From positions 248,001 through 312,000 of the forward strand of contig NZ_HG917869.1 of the NCBI RefSeq assembly GCF_000577895.1: a DNA stretch of 64,000 nucleotides, written 5' to 3'. Below the pieces are notes generated by a model. The model was not told the origin of the DNA. It saw only the letters and a program-made list of their open reading frames with translations, and did no database searches. This DNA comes from Clostridium bornimense. GTDB lineage: Bacteria; Bacillota; Clostridia; Clostridiales; Clostridiaceae. Below are positions 1 through 9,988 of this stretch, piece after piece; the stretch's first letter is position 1, and every line of letters starts with the position of its first letter. Both the position numbers and the translations under genes were made by a program.

Positions 1-285
1 AATGATATGGATATTCTTATTAAAGAATGGCTCTTATCACAAGAAAATATCTTTGAAAAATGTACTGAAGCAGCTAAAAAAATATGGCTAAAAGAAAAAG
101 ATTCAGAAAGGTATACTATTGAAAAAGAAATAGACGAACATACTCTATTACTTAATAAGATAAAAGAAGAAATAGTTATTAACAATGATAAACTAAAAAG
201 GTGTAAAACTCATTCATCCAAACTTGAAGATTCTATAAAGAAATTAACTTTAGAACATAATGAACTTAAATCAAAAAAAAAATAA
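1..285 (+). CDS. coiled-coil protein, left-edge partial; probably the N-terminal part of the next gene
   Basis: The frame is open from base 1 with no stop, so the true start is probably left of the window; the first ATG inside is at 7. The visible residues are almost entirely charged heptad-like coiled coil (many E, K, L, I). The frame ends at 283-285, directly after a run of ten A bases at 273-282. The next ORF (260-1159) overlaps by 26 bases in another frame and continues the same coiled-coil character. Removing one A joins the two frames without any stop, giving a smooth junction ...ELKSKKNKIEKD. I infer that this and the next ORF are one gene, split by a real or artefactual slip in the A tract. 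No enzyme motif is visible in this part. Confidence 0.6.
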   Translation, partial: NDMDILIKEWLLSQENIFEKCTEAAKKIWLKEKDSERYTIEKEIDEHTLLLNKIKEEIVINNDKLKRCKTHSSKLEDSIKKLTLEHNELKSKKK

Positions 286-1159
286 AATAGAAAAGGATAT
301 AGATAATGAATTAAAGCTATTTAAAGATAATATAGTTCATTCTGTTGCTATGACTGGAATAATTGAAAGCATAATTCCTACATCAAATAATATTGAAATA
401 TCTTCAGTTCAAAGTGATTTATGTTTAATAGAGGATATTGATACGATGGTTAATCTAGAAGTTAGAAATGATATCGATGATTTAGTAGATGACCTTGCAG
501 ATAATCTAAGAATAATGGGAGTATCTAATGATTACAATTATCCTTTAGCAGATATAATTATTGCTTCTATTGCAACAAATACTAGCTTGATTGTTAATGA
601 TTCTGCTGATGAGTTATCTGATGCTATTTCATATGTAATTGATGGGAAACCTAGTTCAAAATTGTATTTTCCAAGTAATTACAACAATCTTAATCAACTT
701 ATAGATCGTATAAATTCAATTAACTCAAAAGTATTACTTATTGAAGGTGTTTTAGATAGCTTAAACATTAATGCTTATAGTATTTTAACAAAACATTGTA
801 AAAATAAGCTTTTTATATTTACTGTTAATAACTCTGTAGATATTAAGTATATACAGAATATAGTTTCAAATTATTCTTTATTTATAAATACAAGTAATTA
901 TCTTGAAGTCCCAACAGATAACACCTTATATAAATATAAGTTTGATTATAATAAAATACGTAATGAGTATTCAGCTGATAAATTATCTGATGTTTATAAA
1001 GTTATAAAAAGAAACTTTGGTAATGATATAACATTATCAAATAAATCCTTAGTAACACTTTCTAAAGTTTTAAGTATGAAAAATATTTCTATAGATTTTA
1101 ATAATCTTATTATCAAAGATTATATAAATTCATTAAAGGATGGTTTGATGAATGAATAA
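260..1159 (+). CDS. hypothetical protein, coiled-coil start and degenerate ATPase-like body
   Basis: 299 residues as read. The first 30 residues continue the coiled coil of the upstream ORF. The remainder has alternating beta/alpha blocks resembling a P-loop fold without a Walker A: a hydrophobic strand at about residue 165 (KVLLIEGVLDS) looks like a Walker B position and a later strand (KLFIFTVNNS) looks like a sensor-1 position. The ATG at 260 has no good ribosome binding site and lies inside the upstream ORF, so it is probably not an independent start. The end overlaps the next gene by 8 bases, which indicates translational coupling with the 340-residue protein and the helicase. I do not recognise the family. 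A partner role in a defence operon is inferred only from context. Confidence 0.6.
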   Translation: MNLNQKKNKIEKDIDNELKLFKDNIVHSVAMTGIIESIIPTSNNIEISSVQSDLCLIEDIDTMVNLEVRNDIDDLVDDLADNLRIMGVSNDYNYPLADIIIASIATNTSLIVNDSADELSDAISYVIDGKPSSKLYFPSNYNNLNQLIDRINSINSKVLLIEGVLDSLNINAYSILTKHCKNKLFIFTVNNSVDIKYIQNIVSNYSLFINTSNYLEVPTDNTLYKYKFDYNKIRNEYSADKLSDVYKVIKRNFGNDITLSNKSLVTLSKVLSMKNISIDFNNLIIKDYINSLKDGLMNE

Positions 1160-2174
1160 CATAGATTTATTATCGTCAGTTAGTAAAGATTTGAAAATTT
1201 TAACATATGAAAGTGAACCAGTATATCAATATAGAGGTCGGATTATATATTCAGCAATTTCTTTACTTATGTTAGCATGTACATTTGACTCAGAGAGCCC
1301 TTTTGATAAAGATACTATTGGTGTTAGTAAACGATATCTATATAATAAATCATCGAATTTACTTAATGAATATTTATTACTATATTCTGATGCTAAACAA
1401 TGGTTTTATCCTAATTCCAAGTGCAATCCAATTGAAATTATTAGGACAAGGTTACTTCAAAGTGGCAATTTGATTAATGTGGGATTTTCTACCAATGTAG
1501 CTACTCAAGAGCCTTACTTAAATCAAATGATTGATGGTATCTCTAGATTATATGGATATCCTTTAGATTTTGCAAATGGAAAAATGTCTGGTTTAACATG
1601 GATTGTAAAAGATAATAATGTGGTAGAAATTAATAATAATGAAAATATAATTAACTTTACTAATAATTATCTTAATTCATTAAGATATACTGAAAAAAAT
1701 GTTATTGAAGGATACGAGTTTTTTAATCCTCATAAACAATCATCAAATATGTATAATTGTTGGGAGGATAAACCTTCTTTGATATCAGAAAAATATACTT
1801 TACTAAGAGAAAAAGTATATGATTATACTTATAATTATAATTACTATATAAAAAAGGAGCATAACTCATCTACATTTATTTATAGAATAGACGAATTAAG
1901 TGTTCACGAAAGAATACCTACTAAAATTATGTATGGACTTCGTGCAATATACAAGAATCCAATTAAAGCCTATTATGAATTTCATGGAGATTATATAATG
2001 ATTCATCTTAAAGCGAAACTACCTTTAAGTGAAGAAATCTCCTTATATACTCTAGGATGGCCATGTAAAAGTATAGATGATGAATTCTGTTGGTTATTTA
2101 CTTCAGATATATGGCCATATATAAAAACTATCCTTGAAGGTTTAAATATAATTATGGAGGAGTATTATGGATAA
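1152..2174 (+). CDS. hypothetical protein of a helicase operon
   Basis: 340 residues, no signal peptide or membrane segment, no recognised catalytic motif. It is rich in aromatic residues (Y, W, F) and appears to be a folded soluble protein with mixed alpha/beta character. It overlaps the upstream ORF by 8 bases and the downstream helicase by 8 bases (helicase ATG at 2167), with a GGAGG-type site at 2157-2162 serving the helicase. This tight packing says the three proteins are made together and probably act together. Small unknown subunits of this kind accompany large DUF1998 helicases in phage-defence loci, but I cannot assign this one to a named family from sequence alone. Confidence 0.75.
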   Translation: MNNIDLLSSVSKDLKILTYESEPVYQYRGRIIYSAISLLMLACTFDSESPFDKDTIGVSKRYLYNKSSNLLNEYLLLYSDAKQWFYPNSKCNPIEIIRTRLLQSGNLINVGFSTNVATQEPYLNQMIDGISRLYGYPLDFANGKMSGLTWIVKDNNVVEINNNENIINFTNNYLNSLRYTEKNVIEGYEFFNPHKQSSNMYNCWEDKPSLISEKYTLLREKVYDYTYNYNYYIKKEHNSSTFIYRIDELSVHERIPTKIMYGLRAIYKNPIKAYYEFHGDYIMIHLKAKLPLSEEISLYTLGWPCKSIDDEFCWLFTSDIWPYIKTILEGLNIIMEEYYG

Positions 2175-5100
2175 ATATACTATTGAAAGTACACATGAAG
2201 CTTTAAAAAATAAAATGATTAACTATATTAAAACAATATACCTCGGAAAAAATGAAGACTTACTGGAAGCTTGTAATGAAGAATTAAGTAAACCAGGAAT
2301 TTTATTTCAAGAACCTTATATTGAAGGAAATCCAGCATATTTAAAAATAGAAGGCGGCATAAAAAATAGTCCCTATATTACACCAGAAATAAAAGATGTT
2401 TTATTAGAAATGATAAAAATTGATATAGGTGTATTTAGCTCACCATATAAACATCAAATAGCTGCATTAGAAGGATTTTGTGATAATAAAGACTTATTTA
2501 TTGCTACGGGGACTGGTTCAGGGAAAACAGAGTGTTTTATGTGGCCAATGGTAAGTAGTATTGTTTCAGAAGCTATTAATAATAAATCTACTTGGCAGCA
2601 AGAAGGTGTACGAGCTCTCATGCTTTATCCAATGAATGCCTTAGTTTCTGATCAGCTTGGAAGACTTAGAAAAATGATTGGGGACGATAATAAAAAGTTT
2701 CATAATATGTTTAAAAAATTGACTGAATGCGAGCGTGTTCCAAAATTTGGTATGTATACTGGTCGTACGCCCTATGCTGGTGAACAAAATGAAAAAAGAG
2801 ATATTGAATTAGCAGATACTTTAACAAAGGAATTAAAACTCAATAATCCAGATTTAAAAGATAATATAAAAAAGGAATTAATTAAGTTAGGTAAATATCC
2901 ATCTAAAATTAATTTAGAATCCTTTGTTGATAACCTTAGGTGTGGAAATCATATTACTGATAAATATGATACAGAGTTAATTACTAGGCAAGAAATGCAA
3001 AAATGTTGCCCTGATATCTTAATTACCAATTACTCTATGTTAGAATTTATGCTTATTCGATCTACAGAAGCAGATATATGGAATAAAACAAAGAAATGGT
3101 TAAATTTATCGCCTGATAATAAACTATTATTTATAATTGATGAAGCTCACATGTATCGCGGGTGTTCTGGTGGAGAAGTTGCTCTATTAATAAGAAGACT
3201 GATGCATAAGTTAGATATAGATCGCTCTAAAATACGTTTCATCATGACCAGTGCTTCTATTCCAGAAAATAGTGAAAAAGAAATATTAGAATTTGCTAAT
3301 AATTTAAGTGCTAATGAATATACAAACAACAATTTTATTTTATTAACTGGAGAAAAGGAAAAATTACAATATGAAAATGCCAATGATATTAGTGCTTCTA
3401 ATTTTAAAGACTTTGATATTAGCTCATTGCAAACTAAAACAGGAAAAGGACTCTCACATGAACAAATTGAGGCAATAAAAGAATTTTCATGTTGTGCCGG
3501 CTATAATTTAAACACTTGTGATTTTAGTGATAACAATGCAGTTCAAAGTTGGCTTTATGATCAGCTAAAGTCTTCGTTACCAATGATTAGAATCATGGAA
3601 AAGTGTCGAGGCAATGCAACGCAATTCGATAACTTAGCTTACATAGCATTTCCTAATGATGATAAGAGATCAGCAAAAAAAGCTACTAGTGCCTTTCTTG
3701 CAATAGCACCTTTAGCAAAAGATAAAGAGGAAGTGCTTTTTCCTTCTAGATTGCATCTTATGTTTCGAGGCCTTTCTGGTATATATGCTTGTAGTAATCC
3801 AAATTGTAGTGAGAAACATCCTACTAACAATTTAAACATTGGTAAAGTATATATTAATTCGAGTAAATCTACTTGTAAATGTGGCGGTAAGATTTATGAA
3901 CTACTAAATGATAGAACATGTGGTGCATTATTCTTTAGAGGATATCTAGATACTTCAGAAGTTGGAGATAAATTTGTATGGAATCAAAAAAGTGAGTTAA
4001 CGGATGAATTCTATAAAGAAGTTCATTTTTATATCGTTCAAAATAACGATATCAAAGACATTAACAGAAAAAAGAAAATTAAAATTTGTTGGATAAATAG
4101 TATCACTGGGAAGATTTTTTATGACGATTCTCATGCTAATGAACTAAACTATCTTCAAGTTGCTTATAATGAGGAAGAAAATAAAGAAAATCCAACATTG
4201 TATACATTTAACTCTTGTCCTAAATGTAAAAAGCACAAATTAAAAGTAACAGATTTTTCTACTAAGGGTAATGAACCATTTTTTAATTTAGTATCAGAAC
4301 AATTATATATTCAACCACCAACTATGTTTGATGAAAGTCAAATAAAACAAACTCCTAATGCTGGAAGGAAAGTCCTTCTATTTTCAGATAGTCGTCAACG
4401 GGCTGCAACGCTTGCAAAAGACTTAACTCGTGCTGCTGATGAAGATGCTATGAAGAAAGCGTTGTCTGTTGCTGCAAGTGAATTACAATCATGGGCTAAA
4501 AAGAATAATAAACAAGCATCTATGGATTTATTATATATAGTATTTTTAAAAATAGCTTATGAAAATAATTTAAGATTTTTTTATGGTAAAGACGAAGATG
4601 ATTTAAGAAAAGCCCTTGAAAAAATGGAGAAACTCTATAAAAGAACTAATGGAAATATAGATTATGATAATAAAAAAAGCAAATTTACTCATGTTCCAGG
4701 ATTATATAAGGAACAATTATTAAAACAACTTTGCAGTAACTTTAGATCATTAACAGATATAGGATTATGTTGGTTAGAACCTAGTGATGACGATGACTTA
4801 GATGATGTTGAAGATAGTTTTAATGAAAATAATGTTAATATGAGTATATCAGATTTTAAAGTTTTCTTTGCAGCATGGTGCAATGAAATTCTTACTGACT
4901 CTTATGCTTTAGGCAACGATATTGAAGATGATATTAGGAAAAATATTACTGGTTTTGACCGTTTTGGTGTTCAACTTCCACTAAAACTCCCAGATAAATA
5001 TATTAAACTATTAAAAAATAACGGATTTACTGATGATAATATAAAAGTTATTTCGGAAAATTTGGAAATATTTTTAGCTAATGGTAATAAAAATAATTCA

Positions 5101-7452
5101 TCATACTTAAATTTATCACAAATTCAATTAAAATATGAAGAAAAACACGAATGGTATAAATGTAATAAATGTGGGCGTATATTTCCTTTCAAGCTATATG
5201 ATAAATGTGCTATTTGTTGTAATTCGACACCTAAATTAATGAATTCTGATGATTTTGAAGGTGTTAATTTTTGGAGAGTTCCAGTAATTAAAGCACTTCA
5301 TGGTGATAAAAGTGTTTTAATGACAAGAATTAATACTGAAGAACATACAGCTCAACTTTCACATAAAGACCAAAAAGAAAAGATGTGGTCTACTACTGAA
5401 GACTATGAAATGAAATTTCAAGATATATATATAGGTAATGTAAAACCAGTAGATGTATTGAGTTGTACTACTACTATGGAAGTAGGTATAGATATTGGCT
5501 CATTAACAGCTGTGGGACTTAGAAATGTTCCTCCAATGCGTGAAAATTACCAACAAAGGGCTGGTAGAGCTGGTAGACGAAGTGCTGCAATATCTACTAT
5601 TGTCACTTATACTGATAATGGTCCACATGATAATTATTATTTTAATAATCCTGAAAAAATAATATCAGGATCTCCCAGCTTACCTTGGATTGATATAAAA
5701 AATGAAAAATTAATAAATCGCCATCTACATGTTGTAGATTTTGCAGAGTTCATTATGAATAATTCAGAAGATATTAATAATTTAAGTATAAATACATTTT
5801 TTGATAGCTACTATGAACAGTTTGTAGATTTCCTCAATAACAGAAAATTAACAGACAAGGATATAACTCAATTAGTACCAAGTAAAATGGATTATGTATT
5901 TAATAATTATATAAGTGTATTTGTTAAAGATTTAGAAACTATTAGATTAAAAGTTAGTGATTTTCCTGAAAACTATAAGAATTCTACTGGGAAAGACAAA
6001 TCTGTTTTAGATGTTATGTTAGAGGAAGGGGTTTTCCCAACATATTCTTTTCCAAGAGATGTAGTGGGCTTCTATATTGAGGACTATACTGGTAGTAAAA
6101 TAGAACAAAAACCTGAACAATCACTAGATAGAGCAATTACTGAATATGCACCTGGACGTATCATTGTTGTTGATAAGAAAACTTATAAATCTGGTGGTAT
6201 TTATAATTTCCACTCAAAGTTTTCTACTAAAAATAGTTACACTCCAGCTAGGCATTATTTTAATAGTAAAGATTACTGTAGATCTCTGTTTTATTGTAAT
6301 AATGCTTCTTGTAATTGGTTTGGATTAAAGGAGCCTTCTGAAAACAAATGTCCATTTTGTGGAAAGTCAGATGTAAAATCTCATGTTTTAGTTAAGCCAT
6401 GGGGATTTTCACCACAAGATGGTGCTTCCATAAAAGAATCACAAGCTGAAAATGAAGTATCTTATGCAGAAGAACCTTGTTATTCTGCTACTCCTAATGA
6501 TGATGATATGAAAACATGTGACGGTTTATTTAACATTAGATTTGCTAATCGTTCGGATCAACCATTAATTATTTTAAATAAAGGACCACAGTCAAAAGGT
6601 TTCACGGTTTGTAAAGATTGTGGGGCTGCAATTCCAGGTGATGATATAAATAAATTAAAAGGCATAGGTAAACCATTTAAACATCCAAATAATAAACAGA
6701 GATGCTATCATTCTGATAATGTAATAGAAAATGTTTTTTTAGGTCATCAATTTTTAACTGATATGGTTGTTTATGAAATAGCATTAGATCCAGATAAAAT
6801 TAATATTAGTTTTGATGGTTTATGGATTAAATCTGCAGCACAAACACTTTCAGAAGCTTTAATCTTATCTGCTGGTAGATTGTTAGATATAGACTTTAAG
6901 GATATAAAGAGCGGTTATAGAATGAGATATGATGAAAATAAAACATTTATAGATATCTTCATTTTTGATAGTCTTTCCAGTGGAGCTGGTTATAGTTCTT
7001 CTCTTGCTAATAGAAGCATAGAGTTATTTGAATTAACAAAGGAAACATTAATAAGTTGTAAAAATAATTGTGATACAGCATGTCATGATTGCTTAAAACA
7101 TTATTGGAATCAAAGAATTCAAGATAATCTGGATAGATTTGCTGCACTTGATTTATTAAATTGGGCTATGAACAATGAATTATCTTTACCTTTAACATTT
7201 ACAAAGCAAAAAGAGCTCATTAAACCTTTAAAAGAACTTGTTGAACTAGATACTAATATAAAATTAATAAGTAAAAATAATAAATTTTATATTGAGCATG
7301 GAAATTTATTAGAAGAAGTATATGTTTACCCAGCAATGTGGAATGAATTTGATAATAGACTTTCTAAAAATTCTATTAACATTAGTGATAAAATCATAAA
7401 GAAAGCATTGCCTAAAGCATATAAAAAAGTGATTTCATCATTAACTAGATAA
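2167..7452 (+). CDS. large DEAD/DEAH-box helicase with DUF1998-type C-terminus (DruE-like), probable defence protein
   Basis: 1761 residues, a superfamily 2 helicase. Visible motifs: a Q-like YKHQIAAL near residue 94, Walker A ATGTGSGKTE near 112-121, DEAH box IIDEAHMYRG near 323, TSAS motif III near 361, a helicase-C start VLLFSDSRQRAA near 735, and motif VI QQRAGRAGRR near 1130. Several Cys pairs (near residues 540, 570, 690, 1000, 1380-1405 and 1480) look like zinc ribbons or knuckles. Near residues 1610-1660 a SGAGYSS segment precedes a Cys cluster (CKNNCDTACHDCLKHYW), which is characteristic of the DUF1998 C-terminal region of MrfA/DrmB/DruE-type proteins. Length fits DruE-like defence helicases rather than the shorter MrfA repair helicases. 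It is the last gene of a coupled three-gene operon. The helicase call is secure; the defence role is inference. Confidence 0.88.
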   Translation: MDKYTIESTHEALKNKMINYIKTIYLGKNEDLLEACNEELSKPGILFQEPYIEGNPAYLKIEGGIKNSPYITPEIKDVLLEMIKIDIGVFSSPYKHQIAALEGFCDNKDLFIATGTGSGKTECFMWPMVSSIVSEAINNKSTWQQEGVRALMLYPMNALVSDQLGRLRKMIGDDNKKFHNMFKKLTECERVPKFGMYTGRTPYAGEQNEKRDIELADTLTKELKLNNPDLKDNIKKELIKLGKYPSKINLESFVDNLRCGNHITDKYDTELITRQEMQKCCPDILITNYSMLEFMLIRSTEADIWNKTKKWLNLSPDNKLLFIIDEAHMYRGCSGGEVALLIRRLMHKLDIDRSKIRFIMTSASIPENSEKEILEFANNLSANEYTNNNFILLTGEKEKLQYENANDISASNFKDFDISSLQTKTGKGLSHEQIEAIKEFSCCAGYNLNTCDFSDNNAVQSWLYDQLKSSLPMIRIMEKCRGNATQFDNLAYIAFPNDDKRSAKKATSAFLAIAPLAKDKEEVLFPSRLHLMFRGLSGIYACSNPNCSEKHPTNNLNIGKVYINSSKSTCKCGGKIYELLNDRTCGALFFRGYLDTSEVGDKFVWNQKSELTDEFYKEVHFYIVQNNDIKDINRKKKIKICWINSITGKIFYDDSHANELNYLQVAYNEEENKENPTLYTFNSCPKCKKHKLKVTDFSTKGNEPFFNLVSEQLYIQPPTMFDESQIKQTPNAGRKVLLFSDSRQRAATLAKDLTRAADEDAMKKALSVAASELQSWAKKNNKQASMDLLYIVFLKIAYENNLRFFYGKDEDDLRKALEKMEKLYKRTNGNIDYDNKKSKFTHVPGLYKEQLLKQLCSNFRSLTDIGLCWLEPSDDDDLDDVEDSFNENNVNMSISDFKVFFAAWCNEILTDSYALGNDIEDDIRKNITGFDRFGVQLPLKLPDKYIKLLKNNGFTDDNIKVISENLEIFLANGNKNNSSYLNLSQIQLKYEEKHEWYKCNKCGRIFPFKLYDKCAICCNSTPKLMNSDDFEGVNFWRVPVIKALHGDKSVLMTRINTEEHTAQLSHKDQKEKMWSTTEDYEMKFQDIYIGNVKPVDVLSCTTTMEVGIDIGSLTAVGLRNVPPMRENYQQRAGRAGRRSAAISTIVTYTDNGPHDNYYFNNPEKIISGSPSLPWIDIKNEKLINRHLHVVDFAEFIMNNSEDINNLSINTFFDSYYEQFVDFLNNRKLTDKDITQLVPSKMDYVFNNYISVFVKDLETIRLKVSDFPENYKNSTGKDKSVLDVMLEEGVFPTYSFPRDVVGFYIEDYTGSKIEQKPEQSLDRAITEYAPGRIIVVDKKTYKSGGIYNFHSKFSTKNSYTPARHYFNSKDYCRSLFYCNNASCNWFGLKEPSENKCPFCGKSDVKSHVLVKPWGFSPQDGASIKESQAENEVSYAEEPCYSATPNDDDMKTCDGLFNIRFANRSDQPLIILNKGPQSKGFTVCKDCGAAIPGDDINKLKGIGKPFKHPNNKQRCYHSDNVIENVFLGHQFLTDMVVYEIALDPDKINISFDGLWIKSAAQTLSEALILSAGRLLDIDFKDIKSGYRMRYDENKTFIDIFIFDSLSSGAGYSSSLANRSIELFELTKETLISCKNNCDTACHDCLKHYWNQRIQDNLDRFAALDLLNWAMNNELSLPLTFTKQKELIKPLKELVELDTNIKLISKNNKFYIEHGNLLEEVYVYPAMWNEFDNRLSKNSINISDKIIKKALPKAYKKVISSLTR

Positions 7453-7532
7453 GCAACATAGTTTTGATGAAAAAGTTAATGTTCAGTTAATGTAGCATGT
7501 GTATATTTATAAATGTTAGAGGAGGTATATGC

Positions 7533-9884
7533 ATGCTTACGTTAAAAAATGTTAAAAAAAGCTACACTACAGGTGATTTTACACAAGTAGCATTAGATGG
7601 AGTATCTTTAAATTTTAGAGAAAATGAATTTGTAGCTATATTAGGACCAAGTGGATCAGGAAAAACAACATGCTTAAATGTTATTGGTGGACTGGACAAG
7701 TATGATTCTGGTGATTTAATAATTAATGGAAAATCAACAAAGGAATTTTCAGATTCCGAATGGGATTCATACAGAAATAATAGTGTAGGATTTATATTCC
7801 AAAGCTATAATTTAATAGGACATTTAGATATAGTATCAAATGTTGAAATGGGGATGACTTTAAGTGGAATATCATCTAAAATAAAAAGACAAAAGGCCCT
7901 TGAAGCTCTTGAAAGAGTAGGTTTAAAAAATCATATACATAAAAAGCCTAATCAACTATCAGGTGGTCAGATGCAAAGAGTTGCAATAGCAAGAGCTTTG
8001 GCAAATGATCCAGAGATAATTCTTGCAGATGAACCTACTGGTGCACTAGATACAAAAACTAGTGTACAAATAATGGAATTGATAAAAGAAATATCAAAAG
8101 AGAAGTTAGTTATAATGGTTACGCATAATCCAGAATTAGCTGAAGATTATGCAGATAGAATTGTAGAGTTTAGGGATGGAAATATAGTATCAGATTCAAA
8201 TCCACTAAAAAGTGAAACAAAAAAAGAGGAATATTCATTAAAGAAAACTAGTATGAGTTTTTTCACAGCTTTAAAATTATCTGCAATGAATATTAAAACT
8301 AAAAAAGGAAGAACTTTTTTAACAGCCCTTGCATCAAGCATTGGTATTATAGGAATTGCTGTTATACTTAGTTTATCAAATGGATTTGATAAAAAGATAG
8401 CAGAAACGCAGGAAGATACACTATCAGAATATCCAATTACTATTTCTAGACAAGCTCAAGAAATAAGTAAGGAGGCTATTGAATCTAGAAGAGAAGAAAT
8501 GAAGAAAAAACTTAGTGGATCATCTGAAAAGGTTGATTCAGATGAAGTTTATCTATATGATTCAAGTGAGGATATGATAACACATACAAATAACATATCA
8601 GATGATTATATAGAATATATCAAAAATATTGACCCTGAAATCGTTGATAGCATAGGTTACACAAGAATAGCATCTATGAATCTTTTAAGAAAAGTTGGTG
8701 ACGAGATAAAGCCGATAACATTTAGTGCTGATGATAAAAGCAATAGTAATTCATCACAACATAGCCAAATGTCATCAGGGTTAGCTTCTTATCCAAGCTC
8801 TATAAAAGGTGATAGTGCATCTTTTATAGAAAAAAATTATGATCTATTAGAAGGAGAATATCCTAAATCAGAAACTGATTTAGTACTTATAGTAGATTCT
8901 GATAATAGAGTAGATGTAAATGCTATGAAAAATCTTGGAATAGATACAACAGATATAGAGAGTATTAAATTTAAAGACTTAGTAGGTATGGAATTCAAGT
9001 TAATATCAAACAATGATTACTATGAAAAAACACAATTTAATACATATATGCCTTCAAGTGATTATGAAAAAATGTATAACTCAAATGATACAGTTACATT
9101 AACTTTAAGTGGTATAGTACGTATTAAAGATGATGTAGGTATGTCTTTGATTAATGAAGGAATAGCATATAGTGATGATTTAACTGAATTAGTTATAGAA
9201 AGGGCTAAAGAATCTGATATAGTAAAAGCTCAAAAAGATGCAGACTATAATGTAATAACAAGAGAATCTGTTGATGAAGAAACTAAAAATAATTTAGTAG
9301 CACATTTTGGAGGGGATGCAACTCCATATGCAATTATGTTATATCCAACTAGTTTTGAAGAAAAAGATCAAGTTATATCATATTTAGATGATTATAATGA
9401 AGATAAGTCTTCAGAGGATAAAATAGTATATACTGATTTATCGAAGACAATATCAGATATGACTGGTGGTATTATGGATGGAATAACTATAGTTTTAGTT
9501 GCATTTGCTGCTACATCACTAGTTGTATCTTTAATAATGGTTGGTATTATAACTTATATTTCAGTATTAGAGAGAACTAAAGAAATAGGTATATTAAGAG
9601 CGTTAGGAGCTAGAAAAAAAGATATTACTAGAGTATTTAACGCTGAAACATTTATAATAGGAGCTAGCTCAGGAATATTAGGTATATCAATTGCATGGTT
9701 ACTTACTATACCAATAAATAATATTTTATACAAAATGACAGATTTAGAGTCAATAGCAAAGCTAAATCCAGTACATGCAGTAGCACTATTATTAATAAAT
9801 CTTACACTTACAATGATAGGTGGATGGATACCATCAAAAATGGCAGCTAGAAAAAATCCAGTAGAAGCACTTAGAAGTGAATAG
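7533..9884 (+). CDS. MacB-type ABC transporter, fused ATPase and FtsX-like permease
   Basis: 783 residues from the ATG at 7533, chosen because AGAGGAGG at 7518-7525 is well spaced from it; an ATG at 7497 in frame has no such site. Residues 1-230 are the ATPase: Walker A GPSGSGKTT near 38, signature LSGGQMQR near 142, Walker B ILADEPTGALD near 163. A transmembrane segment near 259-283 follows, then a large extracellular domain (about 285-640), then three membrane segments of an FtsX/MacB permease. Family members export peptides or handle cell-envelope antibiotics mechanotransmissively. It is followed by a terminator and an OmpR/HAMP-kinase pair, a frequent arrangement in which the two-component system induces the transporter when envelope-active peptides are present. 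The substrate cannot be read from sequence. Confidence 0.92.
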   Translation: MLTLKNVKKSYTTGDFTQVALDGVSLNFRENEFVAILGPSGSGKTTCLNVIGGLDKYDSGDLIINGKSTKEFSDSEWDSYRNNSVGFIFQSYNLIGHLDIVSNVEMGMTLSGISSKIKRQKALEALERVGLKNHIHKKPNQLSGGQMQRVAIARALANDPEIILADEPTGALDTKTSVQIMELIKEISKEKLVIMVTHNPELAEDYADRIVEFRDGNIVSDSNPLKSETKKEEYSLKKTSMSFFTALKLSAMNIKTKKGRTFLTALASSIGIIGIAVILSLSNGFDKKIAETQEDTLSEYPITISRQAQEISKEAIESRREEMKKKLSGSSEKVDSDEVYLYDSSEDMITHTNNISDDYIEYIKNIDPEIVDSIGYTRIASMNLLRKVGDEIKPITFSADDKSNSNSSQHSQMSSGLASYPSSIKGDSASFIEKNYDLLEGEYPKSETDLVLIVDSDNRVDVNAMKNLGIDTTDIESIKFKDLVGMEFKLISNNDYYEKTQFNTYMPSSDYEKMYNSNDTVTLTLSGIVRIKDDVGMSLINEGIAYSDDLTELVIERAKESDIVKAQKDADYNVITRESVDEETKNNLVAHFGGDATPYAIMLYPTSFEEKDQVISYLDDYNEDKSSEDKIVYTDLSKTISDMTGGIMDGITIVLVAFAATSLVVSLIMVGIITYISVLERTKEIGILRALGARKKDITRVFNAETFIIGASSGILGISIAWLLTIPINNILYKMTDLESIAKLNPVHAVALLLINLTLTMIGGWIPSKMAARKNPVEALRSE

Positions 9885-9897
9885 AAAGTAATTATAA

Positions 9898-9932
9898 AGG
9901 CTATCTTAAGTTATAAATTAAGGTAGCCTCTT
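9898..9932 (+). terminator. rho-independent terminator after MacB-type transporter
   Basis: Inverted repeat AGGCTATCTTAA / TTAAGGTAGCCT (one G-T pair) with a short loop, then a weak T-rich stretch. It lies 14 bases after the transporter stop and separates it from the response regulator gene. Confidence 0.7.
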
Positions 9933-9988
9933 AATATTAGATATAAAATATAGTAAAATCCTATTATATATAATTTAGGAGTGGTAGA

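Noticed and set aside
1285-1473. 62-codon frame inside the 340-residue helicase-operon protein
   Set aside because: It overlaps a longer, tightly coupled gene in another frame and has no ribosome binding site.
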